Positions 24,236 through 36,799 of a stretch of DNA of 64,000 nucleotides are shown here, piece after piece (position 1 is the stretch's first letter; every line of letters starts with the position of its first letter). The notes under the pieces were generated by a model that saw only the letters and a list, made by a program, of their open reading frames with translations, was not told the origin of the DNA and searched no databases. The position numbers and the translations under genes are program-made. Origin of the DNA: Neodiprion pinetum (lineage: Eukaryota > Arthropoda > Insecta > Hymenoptera > Diprionidae); the NCBI RefSeq assembly GCF_021155775.2, contig NC_060238.1, positions 17,956,542 to 18,020,541 of the forward strand, given 5' to 3'.

Positions 24236-27200
24236 TCATTGATTGGATGAACAAATGGAAGACGGATTAAATATAGATATTGACTGCATTTAAAAATCGT
24301 ACAAAGTCATCCGAACAGAAATATTAATTACCTGAAAAAATTAACATCCAAACGAAGTTAACTACTGATTACACACGTAATCTTTATTTCGTTTTTCTCT
24401 ATCTAACCTGTAATTTGTTTTACCCGAAATACGAATTGCTCGTGTAATGTACAACAAATGAAACTGTCGCTTGATTGTTGAAATTTTTTTCTCTCACGTT
24501 GCCGGATTTTATGCTGAATCGATAAAGGTCGCAAATTCATCGGCATTGATCAACGTTCCAGATTTCTAAACGTTCTACTTATCGTGGTTTGCCAGATGTC
24601 ACGATATTTTCCGCTGTTACTAATAACCTTTTCATTTTTTCATTCGATTCTACTGAAAATCAGTAGGGGTAGAAATTCTGAGAGCGTGAATTCACCTTAA
24701 AAATTGTAAGCTTATTCAAACGGTCTCCGAGTGAAAGTCTTGAGTCTCGAGGTAAAAAAAAAAAAAAAAAGAAAAAACAGAAAAAGGAAAGGAATTCTTT
24801 TTTGTCCGTCGTCCTTGACGTTTAACAACCCGTGTGTCACAGGGTTTATTTAGTCCAAGTTTTTTACGAGTTGGTAATACCAACAGAGTTTACTCACTCC
24901 CAGTTATGCAAATTTAATCTAAAAGTATTTTACTCTCCGCTTATTTTCAAACGGCGGGTACGTGAAAGAAACAATTTTTTATAGCGAATGCCGGTCGGTA
25001 TGTTAATTTTTTTTTTTAAACACACTTACTAAATTGTTCGTTATCACATCAGAGAAAATGGCTGACCATCTTTAGTTCCGCTGGAGGGAAAAATTAATTA
25101 TTAACGTTGAAATCTAAACCAGGTAATACAATTATTTTAATATAATTACAATATAATTATATAATTATTACACTTGTAATTTGTAATCGATTCGAAAAAA
25201 AATTGTCAATTACAATTGTAATTTGTAAATTGATTCGAAAAAAGTGTCAATTAGAATTGTAATTTTCCTAGTGAAACAGTTGCGTTCGAAATTTTTCAAG
25301 ATGTCAAAAGGTTTGCGTGGAATTTAAATTTATCTTCACCGATAGACACAATTTCTGGTAGAACCAATAGGTTTACAAATATACCTAATATTTCCAAGGT
25401 TGAAATGTTATTATCTAGTAAATAGCAATAAAAGAACTTCTATTAAGTATATTAATCTGTGACCGGTAGGAATTTTTTTTTTTCCCCTCTTCAAAAATGA
25501 AATTTTTTTTATTTTACTAATTAACAAGAACCTTAGGCGAGAATAGTCTTTAAAACTAGGGCACGATACGTTGATCAAAGAAATAATTCACGTACTATTA
25601 TAATTGAAAATGTAGGTATTATGTTTCACTTTTCAGATATCACATGCATGGATACTTTCTCTCTCATTGTCAGAATTTGATAAAATTAGAATGTCATTAC
25701 TTCTTCTCCGTATTATTTAGTCATCGGTTACTTGGTCCAAGGTCATGCATGTAGGAAGTAGATGAACGTCAATTTTTATGTATTTAAATTTGAGCAAATG
25801 TTCCATTCAAAACGATTTCGAGTAATTTCTAACCAAATTACTCTCTGCCAGCGACGGAAATGCGGATTGTACCAGGAAACGGAAGTCGAAATAACGTCAA
25901 ACTCTCGGAGACGTTACGGTGGTGGAAAGCTTGGTGCGTATGTTGACTTTGGAACTCGGAAAACTTGTTAGTCAGCCACCCCTAGTTGCTTTTAAAAAGT
26001 TTCAGGAAAGTTTCACCGAAACCCTGCAGTCAGCCTCGTTCACACAGTCGTTATGCTCCCGCAACATCGTATTGCTCTCCAACGTTATGGTTGTCGGAAA
26101 TATCTGGACGTTCTTGCCTCCGTGCAAGAAATATGTATGGAGCATTCCACGCCAAATTGCGCAGCCTGCGACGGTAAACATTTTGAACTATCTTTTTTTT
26201 TTTTTTTTTAATAAAAAGAACTACACAAGTATAAAAACAAGTCCTTCCGTACCGTTCTTTGAAGAATTATTTAAGCTATCTAGAACGATATCGATTTCAT
26301 TTTTGAGTGAATTAACGCTTATTAATACAATGTTTTTCATCGTTCATTGGTGGTACAATAAAAGCTCGTGTAAAGAGTTTAGATTCGTTTCGTTATTCCG
26401 TAAAAAAAAAAATCCCAAGATTTGTCTATTTTGTTCCGATCATGGAAAGCAGAAATAAATTGTAAATACAATTTTATCGATCCTTTTTATCGGTGAATCT
26501 ATGCGTGTATCGCACACGTTACACCAGGTACCTCTTTGTTATTTCCTTTCTTCTTTCATTAAAGATTTTTTCCTCGTTTCCGCGAGTTTCTCAATCGCCT
26601 CTGATCTGTTCTCTTTGTTTTGCACCCTGCAATTTGTACGTACGTGCCCTGCTGCTTCTGCACTCACTCTGCAACGAATTTGCTCCGAAAGTTCTCTCCT
26701 TTCTTCGACAATCCAATCTTTAGTTATTCTCCATTCATTCCCAACTCCTAAACTCACAATGTCTTGAGCCACTCTCTCTCTCTCTCTTTCTCTGATCGAG
26801 ATACTTTAGTACCTTGTTCTTCCGTTGTTGTTAATTTGATCTTGCCGATGATTTGTACAGCATGACGAAGAAAGATTTTTTCCGTTCTTATCCCTCTCAA
26901 ATGTTGGTGTTTCATAAAAAAAAAAGATTCTCTCAAAAGATGAACTCTTCCAGCTCAATCTAACAGATTGCTATTTTGATTTTCATTTTCCAACCGCTCA
27001 AACTTGGGAAAATTTCACTCTTGGTTGATGGTTGAAATACTCGTACACTGTTCAATGTTTTTTAAATTCAGCCATAGGCCCTTGGAGTTAATTTTTCGAA
27101 CTTTCCAAACATCAATAACAAAACGTAGTTATCATCATTAAAACACACATTACAGCCATCTGAAAACTACGGATTTTTACCGAAAAAGAAATAATCGGTA

Positions 27201-27936
27201 GTAGTCAGTTTTGTGACTAGAAATACGTGAACATTCAGTGTACTGTCATGATTTAAAGTAATTCTGACTTCCAGCAGGCTTGTGAACGCCAATTCCGTCA
27301 CTTTTTTACAAGACCACCGTGTAATAATAATTATATTTCAAGTTTGCACCGCAGCTCACTCAAAATTCTTTCTTGTTATTTATCCTAGGATCACGATTCG
27401 AGACTCAGAGTACCGAGAAATCGAATTTATTTTCATTCCTTGACTTGAGCCGAAAATTTCTGACCAGACAGCGAGAGGTCAGCGTAGCTTTTTCTCAACA
27501 ATCTAATATGATATGTATACCTTTTAAAGTATAGGAGCAAGAAGTTGATGTAAATCATTAATAACCGATTACTCCGAATTTTAATTGAAACTGAATTGTT
27601 GACAATCTATATGAAAAACAGTAAACAAACTGCTCATATCAACTCAAACGTTATTCTATTTTTATTGAAAAAGTAATTTCTTGCAACAAAATACTGAAAA
27701 TGTGTAAAATAAATGCTGCGGATCTCTGCGAAGATGTAAATTTTCAAGCACAACAGCGCGACGCAGTTTTGTAAACTTTAAATACCGGTGATTCGATTAT
27801 TCTATTAAAGCTGCAAAATTCGCGAATAATCATCGGACATCAATGACGTCAAATCCGATCGTCCTCAAATTTTACATACCATTGCATTCTCACGGTATAA
27901 AACTTTTACGGTTACTACCAAAGAACAATTTGTCCA
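24236..27936. other. Unannotated DNA
   Basis: No gene recognised. It includes a short tandem repeat at 25174-25270 and a poly-A run near 24755. A less AT-rich block at about 25845-26180 is open on the plus strand for about 179 codons (25919-26458), but the second half of that frame runs through poly-T and plain AT-rich DNA, so I treat it as chance. A CT-rich run lies near 26775. Confidence 0.35.
25174..25275. repeat. Short tandem repeat, ~43-bp unit
   Basis: About two and a half copies of TTGTAATTTGTAA-TGATTCGAAAAAA-GTGTCAATTA with few changes. Confidence 0.75.
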
Positions 27937-28848
27937 TTAAGGGGGAGGCCTGCTTTAGAAGCTTGAAAAAATCTATTTTTTTTTTTTTTTTTGCATAAAT
28001 GTCTTCCCAAACTATCCAAGAATGTGTCCCTAAAATTTCAGACGCAAATTCGAAATATTTTCGGTGTTACAGAAGAAATAGTGAGCAAGCGTCGAGCAGG
28101 TATACGAGCGGTTTTTTGAAGTTTTCAACCAGTTTTTTGAAGAGTCTGAACCAGTTTTTTGAAGTTTTGAACCAGTTTTTTGAAGAGTCTGAAGGGCAAC
28201 TCTATGGACCAGGAATCGCTGATTAGCATATTAATGCGGTAAGTTCAAGAAAATTACGATTTTTTATGTACGAAAACTTTGACGCACGATTTCTCCGTTT
28301 TTCATTTCTACTCTTTTTCCTAATTGGCGGGAAAGATAGGGAAAAAACTAAACGTCCTATCGAAACGAGACAAATTGCATTGTACTCGGGATGAAATTCT
28401 CTTCTAGTTGAACCTTAAAAACCTTAAGAAAGTTAAGATTAACCCACTTTTTAAACAGTCTAAGGTGAATTCTTTTCCCAAGAAAAGTGAATTTTTTTTT
28501 TAATTTGCAAAAAATTGTTGAATTTTTCACTTTTTGTGGAATTTTCTTGGTTCAACTAGAAGCTATACTATTGAGAAGTAAAAATTTTTTTGGTTTCTTT
28601 GTTTCAGATGGAAATTGCGACCTGCACCTTTCCCGCCGCACGACAAATGCACACTCGAGACGCCTCGGTGAAATGCTTGTACCAGGCATAATATGACATG
28701 TATCCTAATGAAAAAATTCGAGAAGACTGTTGAAATACGTAACAATAAACCCTGAAAGTTTCGTTTTAATCGGATATTTCTTTCCTTCCCAAAAAAATCC
28801 TCGAAAAAACCGATTTTTTGAAGCCTCTAAAGCAGGCTCCCCCCTTAA
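27937..28848. mobile_element. Non-autonomous element with GGGGG ends and TTAA duplication
   Basis: TTAA stands at 27937-27940 and 28845-28848. The ends are GGGGGAGGCCTGCTTTAGA on the left and, read inward, GGGGGGAGCCTGCTTTAGA on the right, each continuing with A/GGCTT and AAAAAATC. TTAA duplication with G-run ends is typical of Kolobok and also compatible with piggyBac. The 904-bp body holds a 21-22-bp minisatellite and an inner inverted pair (CTTCTAGTTGAAC near 28403, GTTCAACTAGAAG near 28550). A plus-strand frame ends with GQLYGPGIAD then a stop, and a similar peptide end occurs at 38.6 kb. No transposase catalytic motif is visible. Confidence 0.88.
28108..28193 (+). repeat. 21-22-bp minisatellite nested in the TTAA element
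   Basis: Four copies of AACCAGTTTTTTGAAG alternate between endings TTTTG and AGTCTG, so the true unit is a dimer of about 43 bases. Confidence 0.88.
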
Positions 28849-31800
28849 ATTATCCTCGACGATTATCTTTCTAATTTCTGCGTTATATTGTTATACTTGG
28901 CATTATCATCATCACTGATGGATGCGCCGAAGGCTTGTGAATTTAATCACCGTCGAAGCATCCTCCCGTATATGTATATATATGTATATATATATATATA
29001 TATATATAGGCGCTAGCAGGCCTCGAAATCAAGGGTACCTAAGACAGGGATGAAGTTACGGGAGACCGCGGGACAGGGATGCCTGGATTTAGGTTCTCGG
29101 CCGTCGAGGAACGAGGGTTGGGTTTCTGGACTTAGAACGCCCGAAAAGTTCTTTTACAAATCAGTAAGCCTCAAGCCCGCCTTATCCGCTCTCTATATTA
29201 CGGGAAATCCCTCAAAAAATTGGAAAGCGATTGGTATCGACCGACACCCGCCACCATTCGAAGCGATTGAAATTTAAACAGGCGGAAAAACGAGTTTATT
29301 TTACGTATAGCTGCACACGGCGTTACCAACTCCAGGTTTTACGTTACTCTGGCGTAATGAAAAATAATAAATACAAAAAGAACAGCGACAATATGGGCCC
29401 GATTTTTATAACATGTTACAAACAATTTTTATAATTAGATTTCGGAAAACCTTCGGATCATTTCTAAACGTCAAGACACCGATGAAATTAACTTGAATTA
29501 GTCGGAGGAGAAATTTTAATGAAATCGTTCTTTGATATTAAAGTTGAAGAGGAAATTGGAAAAAAAATTCTTTCCAACTCGATTGAATAACTTCTCTGGC
29601 TTTGTATGAAGGGTTGATTTCTCTTCACAGAGGCATCTGTGTGTAACGAAATTGTTTATCATATCGATTTGAATTTCTTTTCATCCAAACATTTTTCACT
29701 TGATGAGCAAAACATGCGGGCAGTAATGTCGTTACGTGAAAATGATGCCTGCATACGTTTGCCAATTGTTTTTTAATTACCTACGTAAGATTCGAGTACC
29801 GATTTTAGTTTCGATGACATATTGCCAGGTATCATCTTCTCGACCGTTTCATTATTATTGTTTTAAGACAATGCTAGAAAATATAGATTCCTTACAGTCC
29901 GTTATTACCGGTCGTCCAATTCCCGAATGGCTTATCAGCCAAACCCAAAAACTCCTGGACAGAGTTTTTTCTCCGGATTCGATCGAGTTTTAAATTTTCG
30001 TCCACCATATTGGATCCACCATATTGAATTTTTATAATCCGATTTCAGATTCGTGAAACATGTATACATATGTGCAGAGGGGTAACTTTTTTACGAATAT
30101 CAATTGTTCCTTCAATTATCAAGATTTTTTTCAATCAATTTCTTTCCAACAATAATTATCCTGGAGTATTGAAAACCTGTTAGTATACTGTCATAAATAG
30201 CAAAAAACCGCAAAGAATTATGTTGAAAACTTCTCTAAATGTACAAAAAACGGATGTAAAGTAGGCGGTAAGAATACTTTACACCATGACTCGAGGGGTC
30301 AATGCGAACTAAATTTATCCTCCCTTAAACCGCCCGTGTAGAATTTCGACGAAATGACCCGGTAGGTACAGATAAGTTCTGAAGTACCTACCAACGTATA
30401 CAGATTATCTCACGTTGAATATAGTAGATCGTCTGCGATATCCGGTGATTGTCAGGGATACACAAGGCGAGGGGAAAATAGAATAATTAGATAACACGAC
30501 GTCGACGTCCACGGATTGAAAGAAATAAATTCCCAGCCCTTGGAGATTGGACCGGATGCAGGTGAAGTCACGGAGTCGATATATCGAGTGGATATAGAAC
30601 CTCCCTCATCGTCCCTGCTCTCATTTCCCGCCCCCGCCTCTCCTGTTCTTACACGCAGAGATATCCGAGGCAGAGTCACGCTTGTGTTTGGCCAAGTCCA
30701 TGTGCAGGTATCTGGGTGTGTACCGTTGTATGGGTAATGTAAAGGTTTTACCGTACTTACGTTTTAGCACCCTGTTTTCTCGAGAATGCTGACGAGGTGC
30801 TAGACCGAGATGACGGCGATGGGAACGACGGGGCGGGAAGAGGGCGAGGAGGTGCCTAAGTAAGACCATGTAAACAGGTTCGAGGATCTTCGATACCGAA
30901 ATCCTAGATCCTGCAATCCCAACGGTCAAATTGTTTCTTGGTACTCACAGAAATCGTGATTCACATAAAGTATACGCAAATATAGTAGGTACGGTGGAAA
31001 CACGAAAAAATGTTAGCACCTTTGAATTGATCCTCGAATAAAATCGACGTTGAACCTGAACGATTAACCCTCCGTGCGAATATTCATTTTTTACAGTTTT
31101 TTTGTCCGTACACTTTTTCAAAAAAGAAAATTAAGGACTTCATCTGAAAGTGTTGGCTACGTTGTTCAAAATTTTATAGACTCAAAAACTTTGAGGCATT
31201 GTTCATAAAAATTAATGTCTTTAAAATGACTGTTCCGTAAAAGATCCAGTATCAGCCATGAAATGGTAATGAAATGGAAGTCTGGGCAGCATTGAATCGA
31301 CTCGTTATTATCAATTCACATTTGATGTGATAATCTTGTGACAGAATTTTAGAATCTTCGTTTTGTTTTTGATGTTTATAAACCATTCCTTTCAATCATT
31401 TTACCCATGACAGAAGAAATTGTGTGTGTTGCTTGCTTGATTATGTAGAACCTCAACCTTTATTTATCTTCTGACCTACCAATTGTTTCCGATGATTATA
31501 ATTCTAACTATCGAGTCATGAAATCTATGGATCTAATTTTTCCACTCACCTTGATTCTACAATCAATTGATCGTTTTCCAACCATTTATTTCCTGGATTT
31601 GACATCCCGTAACCGATCCTGACTTCAACATCGAGTTTGTTTTACAGAATTTTCGCATTCTTTAAAACAACAAGTCTGCAATTCAGGAATTTTATATGTC
31701 AATTTGTTTTTAGTACTACATTTTAACCGAATAACTTGTTTCCACTGACCTGCCACGCTGATTCTCGAGTCCTCGCCTTTATTACTTGACTTTGCATTAT

Positions 31801-32580
31801 GGCGCAATTATAATAGCTTTTCCAGAAAAATTCCATCATCTGATACTGAAATTATTCCTCGCCTCTCGCATGTAAAATTTCAGATCCTTTCAGCCGGTGG
31901 TGCGATAAGTTGAGTTGACAGCCTCTACCGGCTGAGTTGAAAATAAGAGCGTGTTGAGCTGTGTGCGTGTGAGAGGAGCCCGGTATAAGACATCGTCAAT
32001 ATTGATCTTCGAACGAAAAATATCACTCTCGGTATTTTGTACGCCGCAAGCCCCTTCTTCAGTTATCAACTTGACACACGCACTTCGAATCCTCTTTATA
32101 TTATTTTCAATCGGAAATTTTCACCCCAGTGCGTCTCTCGGTGTCGCACAACACCATCTGCTACTTATACCGATTCGTTTGACGAAGTCATTTCGGACTA
32201 TAATCAAATGACGTGTCATTTCTAATATTTTTCGAACTCGCAGATCTCTGGATTTCTAGTATGGGTACGAGAACGAAATGATAATAATTCACGAAATTAA
32301 CCTGTCTACTAATCTACGTACTGTCCACGAATTAGTTACGTGAAATGTGATTTTTTTTCAATTCAAACGTCAACTACGAATTTTTCACAGTCCTCCTCAG
32401 AATTTAAAATACACGAGAGAAAAAATTTATATTCACGTGCTACAGCAATCAGTTTCCGCGACATATTGGCCCCAATTGATACGTCACGTTTTATCAGTGT
32501 AATATCAAGTATTTTTGAGTAAAACGAAGTGGAATCCTTCTTCGCGCACCATATACAGGCGATGAAAGTTACGAGTTAGT
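28849..32580. other. Unannotated DNA
   Basis: No gene recognised. It contains a TA microsatellite at 28969-29008 and a twice-repeated CCACCATATTG at about 30004-30030. A GC-richer block at 30540-30930 has minus-strand frames up to 102 codons and a donor-like AAAAC/GTAAGTAC read on the minus strand near 30757. A second minus-strand GTGAGT donor string lies near 31555. No matching acceptors were found, so these are not called exons. Confidence 0.35.
28969..29008. repeat. (TA)n microsatellite
   Basis: Alternating TA with two TATG interruptions. Confidence 0.9.
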
Positions 32581-32582
32581 TA

Positions 32583-32594
32583 CCTAACCTAACC
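32583..32594 (-). repeat. Interstitial TTAGG-type islet
   Basis: CCTAACCTAACC on the plus strand, about two units of the arthropod telomere motif. Confidence 0.7.
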
Positions 32595-32716
32595 TTTACC
32601 GTACCTTTCATGTCCGATCCACCCCAGCTATTCTTCGGTAAAAGATTAATGACTTTCTTTCGATACCCCGAAAAGGATTCTGTCAAATTGAAGTAATAAC
32701 GAAATATTCTAATTTT

Positions 32717-32975
32717 CTGTACACGTCTCAAAATATTTCAATACGATACCCTCGGAGTGGATCCCACCCCAGCACTGAAACTGGTTCTGCATCAATTGCT
32801 GCTCCGACGAGAATTAACAGTGGTTTTTGAACCTTTCGAAATGAAGAATCACAGAAAACATTGTCAATTTTCTACGGAGCAGCATGTAAAGAAGTGTTGA
32901 AGTGAAAAGAGTTTTAATTCTAGGGTGGTATCCACCCCGTGTGTATCGTATTGAATTATTTTGATGTGTGTACAG
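32717..32975. mobile_element. 260-bp foldback element between TTAGG-type islets
   Basis: The left end reads TGTACACGTCTCAAAATATT, continuing CAATACGATACC and GTGGATCCCACCC. The right end, read inward, is TGTACACACATCAAAATAAT, continuing CAATACGATACA and GTGGATACCACCC. The inverted repeats span about 55 bases and the centre is unrelated sequence. If TA is the target duplication, the element ends begin with CAC, like the element at 39.5 kb. CCTAA runs lie close on both sides. Confidence 0.78.
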
Positions 32976-32981
32976 CGAAGG

Positions 32982-32997
32982 CTAACCTAACCTAACT
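32982..32997 (-). repeat. Interstitial TTAGG-type islet
   Basis: Three CTAAC units immediately right of the foldback element. Confidence 0.7.
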
Positions 32998-33198
32998 TTT
33001 ATTCGGACCGATGTTCTAGCATAGAGTCTGAGTTCCTCATCGCAGGAACAACGGATCTACCTTTCGGTATTGCATCTCACTATTGGCGTTAGTTAGCCGG
33101 TGAGGAATAATGTTAGGTACAGCTAGGCTTCTCTACTTTTCTCAACCAGGGCTTGGGACCGGCTACGGCAGTGAAACCTGGTTGATACGCGTCTTCCC

Positions 33199-33234
33199 GT
33201 AACCTAACCTAACTTAACCTAACCTAACCTAACT
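33199..33234 (-). repeat. Interstitial TTAGG-type islet, longest in the window
   Basis: About seven units of CCTAA or CTTAA on the plus strand, consistent with a short interstitial telomere-like tract. Confidence 0.85.
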
Positions 33235-34556
33235 TCGACGCATGCGCATGTGCACGATGGGGCTTTTCTCGCACAGCTACGAAACGCGCTTCTCGATTTA
33301 TACTTGGATTTATACAGATAAGGTGAGCTTGGCATATTTCGTGTTGAGAAAAATTTTCCATTACAGGTGTAGTAAGAAATAGAATTCGTTACTGCGCGGA
33401 ATGTGACAATCCCGAAGTCGTGCGAATGCGTGATACTCGCCCTTCTGTTTGCCTTTGACTCCCCTTCATACTCGTTGTGCGTGCGTTGTGACCTTGACGC
33501 AATAGTACCGAAAAACAATATTCTGTTTGCGTCAATTTGAATGGTTCACGTAAAATTGACTGAAATTTCGGTGTCTCTAGACGAACTACAACGTCATTGA
33601 ATATCAGTTATTCATGTGTCACGTACAAATGATTGTTTACTTAATTTGAAATCTTTGCCGTCAAAAGATAGATTTTCTTCTTACGTTCTACCTGTAACAA
33701 GTATTGGCGTAATGCATTGTATTTTACCATTCACGGAAGGAATATTTTCCAAGAACCGGATCACCCATCCCACCGCTGCCACCAACGTTTTATCTGATTG
33801 TGAATTAATTTTGCAGTTTTATTTCTTCAAACCAAAACCTCTATTTGTAGAAGTTATTACTACTTTTTTTTCTAAAATACCCTGAAAGACATTTTAATAA
33901 TTGTATTTGAAGAGGACATGGGTGACAATATGTAATATTTGTTGGCTAGAAAAAGATTGTTTATCCCTGCGTAAATCTTTTATGTTGTGAAATTAATATC
34001 TTCTCGATTATGTCACATACTCGCCAACGTCATGGAATATGAATTCCCAGCGACTGTTCTGTCGGCAAAATGGTTGGGCAATCTTCTTTTGTTTCTCTGG
34101 CAGCTGTAGTAGGGTAATAAAAAAGTATCGTTCCAGTAATTGGGACACGTCTACGCGTTGAAAGCGAAACAAAAGAGCCGCTAATTTTTTACCAGCCGTA
34201 AAAGGTCGTCCAAAAGAAATGGAGAACGTGGAAAGAAAAAAACTTCGAGGCTTTAATATATGAATACACCCGGTTTCATTTACGTGGGTAAGTGTTTCTT
34301 TTGTTCTTCTGTAAAACCTCTTCGCCAAACCCCCAAATACTTAATTGTTTTTAAAAGTACCTCTGCGACTTACAACAAATCTTACTTTTGAAAAATGTAA
34401 CGCAATTCGTAACTTGCCGATTTGTTCATTCGCTCCAGTTTTGTAATTGCTCTAGCCTAGGAAGTAGAAAATTTATTTTGTTTTCAACGGAATCTGCAAT
34501 CTGCAGACGATACTGATTAGTCGATTCGATGAGACTCATAATTTGATAGTATAAAC
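33235..34556. other. Unannotated DNA
   Basis: No gene recognised. A GC-richer block directly follows the TTAGG islet (33235-33520), with a minus-strand frame of about 99 codons lacking motifs. A GTAAGTG donor-like string occurs near 34286 without a matching exon. Confidence 0.35.
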
Positions 34557-34560
34557 ATTA

Positions 34561-35253
34561 GGGTGGTTCAGAAAAGGGCCCTTTTTTAAGGGCCCTTTTT
34601 TTATACTCCTGCCTCAACGACGTTGAAATTTCGAAAAGGCTATTTTCGAGAATTTCAAAATTGAGATACCTTAAATCCTCCGGTGGCTATTTTTTGTATG
34701 ACGAAACAAAATTTTTTGTAAAACCTGACGTGTATGCGATGTTTTTTAGTACCGAACAATCTATGTTGAAATTTGTTAAGACTACTTCATCTAAATTTCA
34801 AATTTTAAAACATTTCACTGCTCTTTATTATTCTTGATGCTTCATAGCGAACAAGAGCTTACGCGAAACCGGAGAAATGTCAGCCAATATTGAATACTAC
34901 CTGATCAAATTATTATTTTTTTTTTTTTTTTTTCGAGACTTTAGAAAAATCCTTATAACGTGACGTTTATTGGTTTATTTTTTTTTTTTTTTTTTTAAAT
35001 CTTACTGAAAAATGGATTTCGTGAATTGCAAAAATCAAACGTATCTCAGATTTGATAGAAGTTTGTGTTTCGTCGTACGAAACATAGCCACAAATTATTT
35101 GAGGATATCTCAATTTTGAAATTCCCGGAAATGGCCTTTTTAAAAATTTCAACATCGTTGAGGCAGCGGTAAACAATTTTTGAGTGAAAAAGTGCAAGAA
35201 TCTCGTAGAAGAGCGAAATCTAAAAAAAAAAAAGTCCCTTTTCTAAACCGGCG
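34561..35253. mobile_element. TA-flanked foldback element, 693 bp
   Basis: TA stands on both sides (34559-34560 and 35254-35255). The ends are GGGTGGTTCAGAAAAGGG and, read inward from the right, CGCCGGTTTAGAAAAGGG. Further inside, the arms match through CCTGCCTCAACGACGTTGAA and GCTGCCTCAACGATGTTGAA, then AATTTCAAAATTGAGATA in both. The left end also has a nested palindrome of GGGCCC words separated by TTTTTTAA. There is no coding capacity. The TA duplication fits a Tc1/mariner-mobilised MITE. Confidence 0.88.
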
Positions 35254-35255
35254 TA

Positions 35256-36350
35256 ATAAACATGGAAGTTAGGATCGATTGGAGCCGTCTTTACACTTTT
35301 CAAATAAACCGAAACGATGAAATACGGCATCCTTTCGGATGACGTGATCAGTGATTTGAGCGTCACAACAAACTTGGCTGCTGGTCGTAATGGGAAAGTG
35401 CCTTTTACCGCCGCGTCGTCGGGAGTTTCGGATTAGATATACATGGCGTGTTTCGCAGGCCGCAAGTTTCACGTTTCATCAATCATTGGCTGGTGCAAAC
35501 ACTTTAAAAAAGTTCTTCCGATACGAAACCCTCCCAAGCTGTGGTATAGAAGCTCCCTAATTACATATTTATGGGATCACGCTGAAGGAGAAAAAAAAAA
35601 AACCTTCAACAGTTTTTCTCCTCCTCATAACTGTCAAACGGCATTATTAATCTCGGAATATTCTACCGAAAAAGAATAATCCCTAGAGAAGTTTGCGTTT
35701 TTTTTTATCTTATCCTCACATTTTCATCACTGTCGTTCGTTTTTTTTTTTTATTCCGTCACGGTTTCAATTTAACACCTTCCACATATTGTGTATACATC
35801 GTTATATATGCACTTTATAAGGCAATCTTGAATTTTGGCTCGATAGATTTTGGTCTTAAGCTAATTATTGCAGTTCTGATTTGATTTCATGCAGCTATCT
35901 GGCTCTCGACTGTTTTTACAAATGAATAAAGCGAATAGTTGCTGTAACTTTGCTACCAGGCTACAATAAAATGTAAATTTCAAATACCATTGAGTAGTTA
36001 TAAATTCTTACATAACCTACGTATATATTCAACTTTTGGACGGTATGGAAGAGACGAAAGAAGACCTCAAAGTGCGGAGTAAAATTCTCTGTATAAATCC
36101 AATTTGTATGGTTAGGGAGTGGCTAATTACATACGAAAATTATTTCGTATGCGTTGTAACGGCCATACGAACCCTAAAACCCTGCAAGGAATAGGCTAAG
36201 ATGCGGTGAACGTTCCCTCTATTTAATCCTCTGCGGGCTAGCAGAAACATCGATACTAGATTAAAAAAAGAAATGAAACAACGGAAGCGTCAAAAAGATG
36301 AGAAATACAGAAAAATAAAACACTGAATAAATATTGTGCGCGAGGCACTA
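35256..36350. other. Unannotated DNA
   Basis: No gene or transposon recognised. Poly-A/T runs occur near 35590 and 35740, and the stretch is otherwise plain AT-rich sequence. Confidence 0.4.
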
Positions 36351-36795
36351 ACAAGGAAAGTATCCAAGGTCGATCTCTCCGATTTGATTTCTTTTGTAAT
36401 ATGTTATAGTAGACCTACAAACTAAGCGACACGTATTTTTTTTTACCTGCCATTGAACACTTTGAGGGGGTGAAACCGCCCTCCTAAGTAAGGCACGTCA
36501 AGGGGCATTTTAGCAGTTTCACCGACAAGAACGTAATATTTTTCAACCAACCCAACTGGAAAAGTTTCCTCATAACGAGAAATGAATAATTTCATTTTCT
36601 CAATTAAAAAAATAAAATACAATAAACTGCCAAATCGCTCCCTGACATTCCCTATTATGGACGGTGGTTTCAACCCCTCAAAGTGTTTAATGGCAGATGA
36701 AAAGAAAACAATACGTGTCGCTTAGTTTTTAGTCTACTAAAACATATTACAAAAGAAATGAAATCGGAGAGATCGAGCTGGGATACCTTCCTTGT
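36351..36795. mobile_element. TA-flanked foldback element, 445 bp
   Basis: TA flanks both ends (36349-36350 and 36796-36797). The ends are ACAAGGAAAGTATCCAAGGT and, inward from the right, ACAAGGAAGGTATCCCAGCT. Inner matches are GATCTCTCCGATTT, TTCTTTTGTAATATGTT, AGCGACACGTATT and ACACTTTGAGGGG. The arms cover most of the element, leaving a loop of about 120 bases. No frame is conserved. Confidence 0.9.
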
Positions 36796-36799
36796 TAAG

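Noticed and set aside
25919..26458. 179-codon plus-strand open frame
   Set aside because: The frame runs through poly-T and plain AT-rich DNA, the peptide shows no domain, and there is no supporting splice or start context.
30540..30930. GC-richer block with donor-like strings on both strands as an exon pair
   Set aside because: The plus-strand frame meets a stop before its donor and the minus-strand candidate lacks an acceptor.
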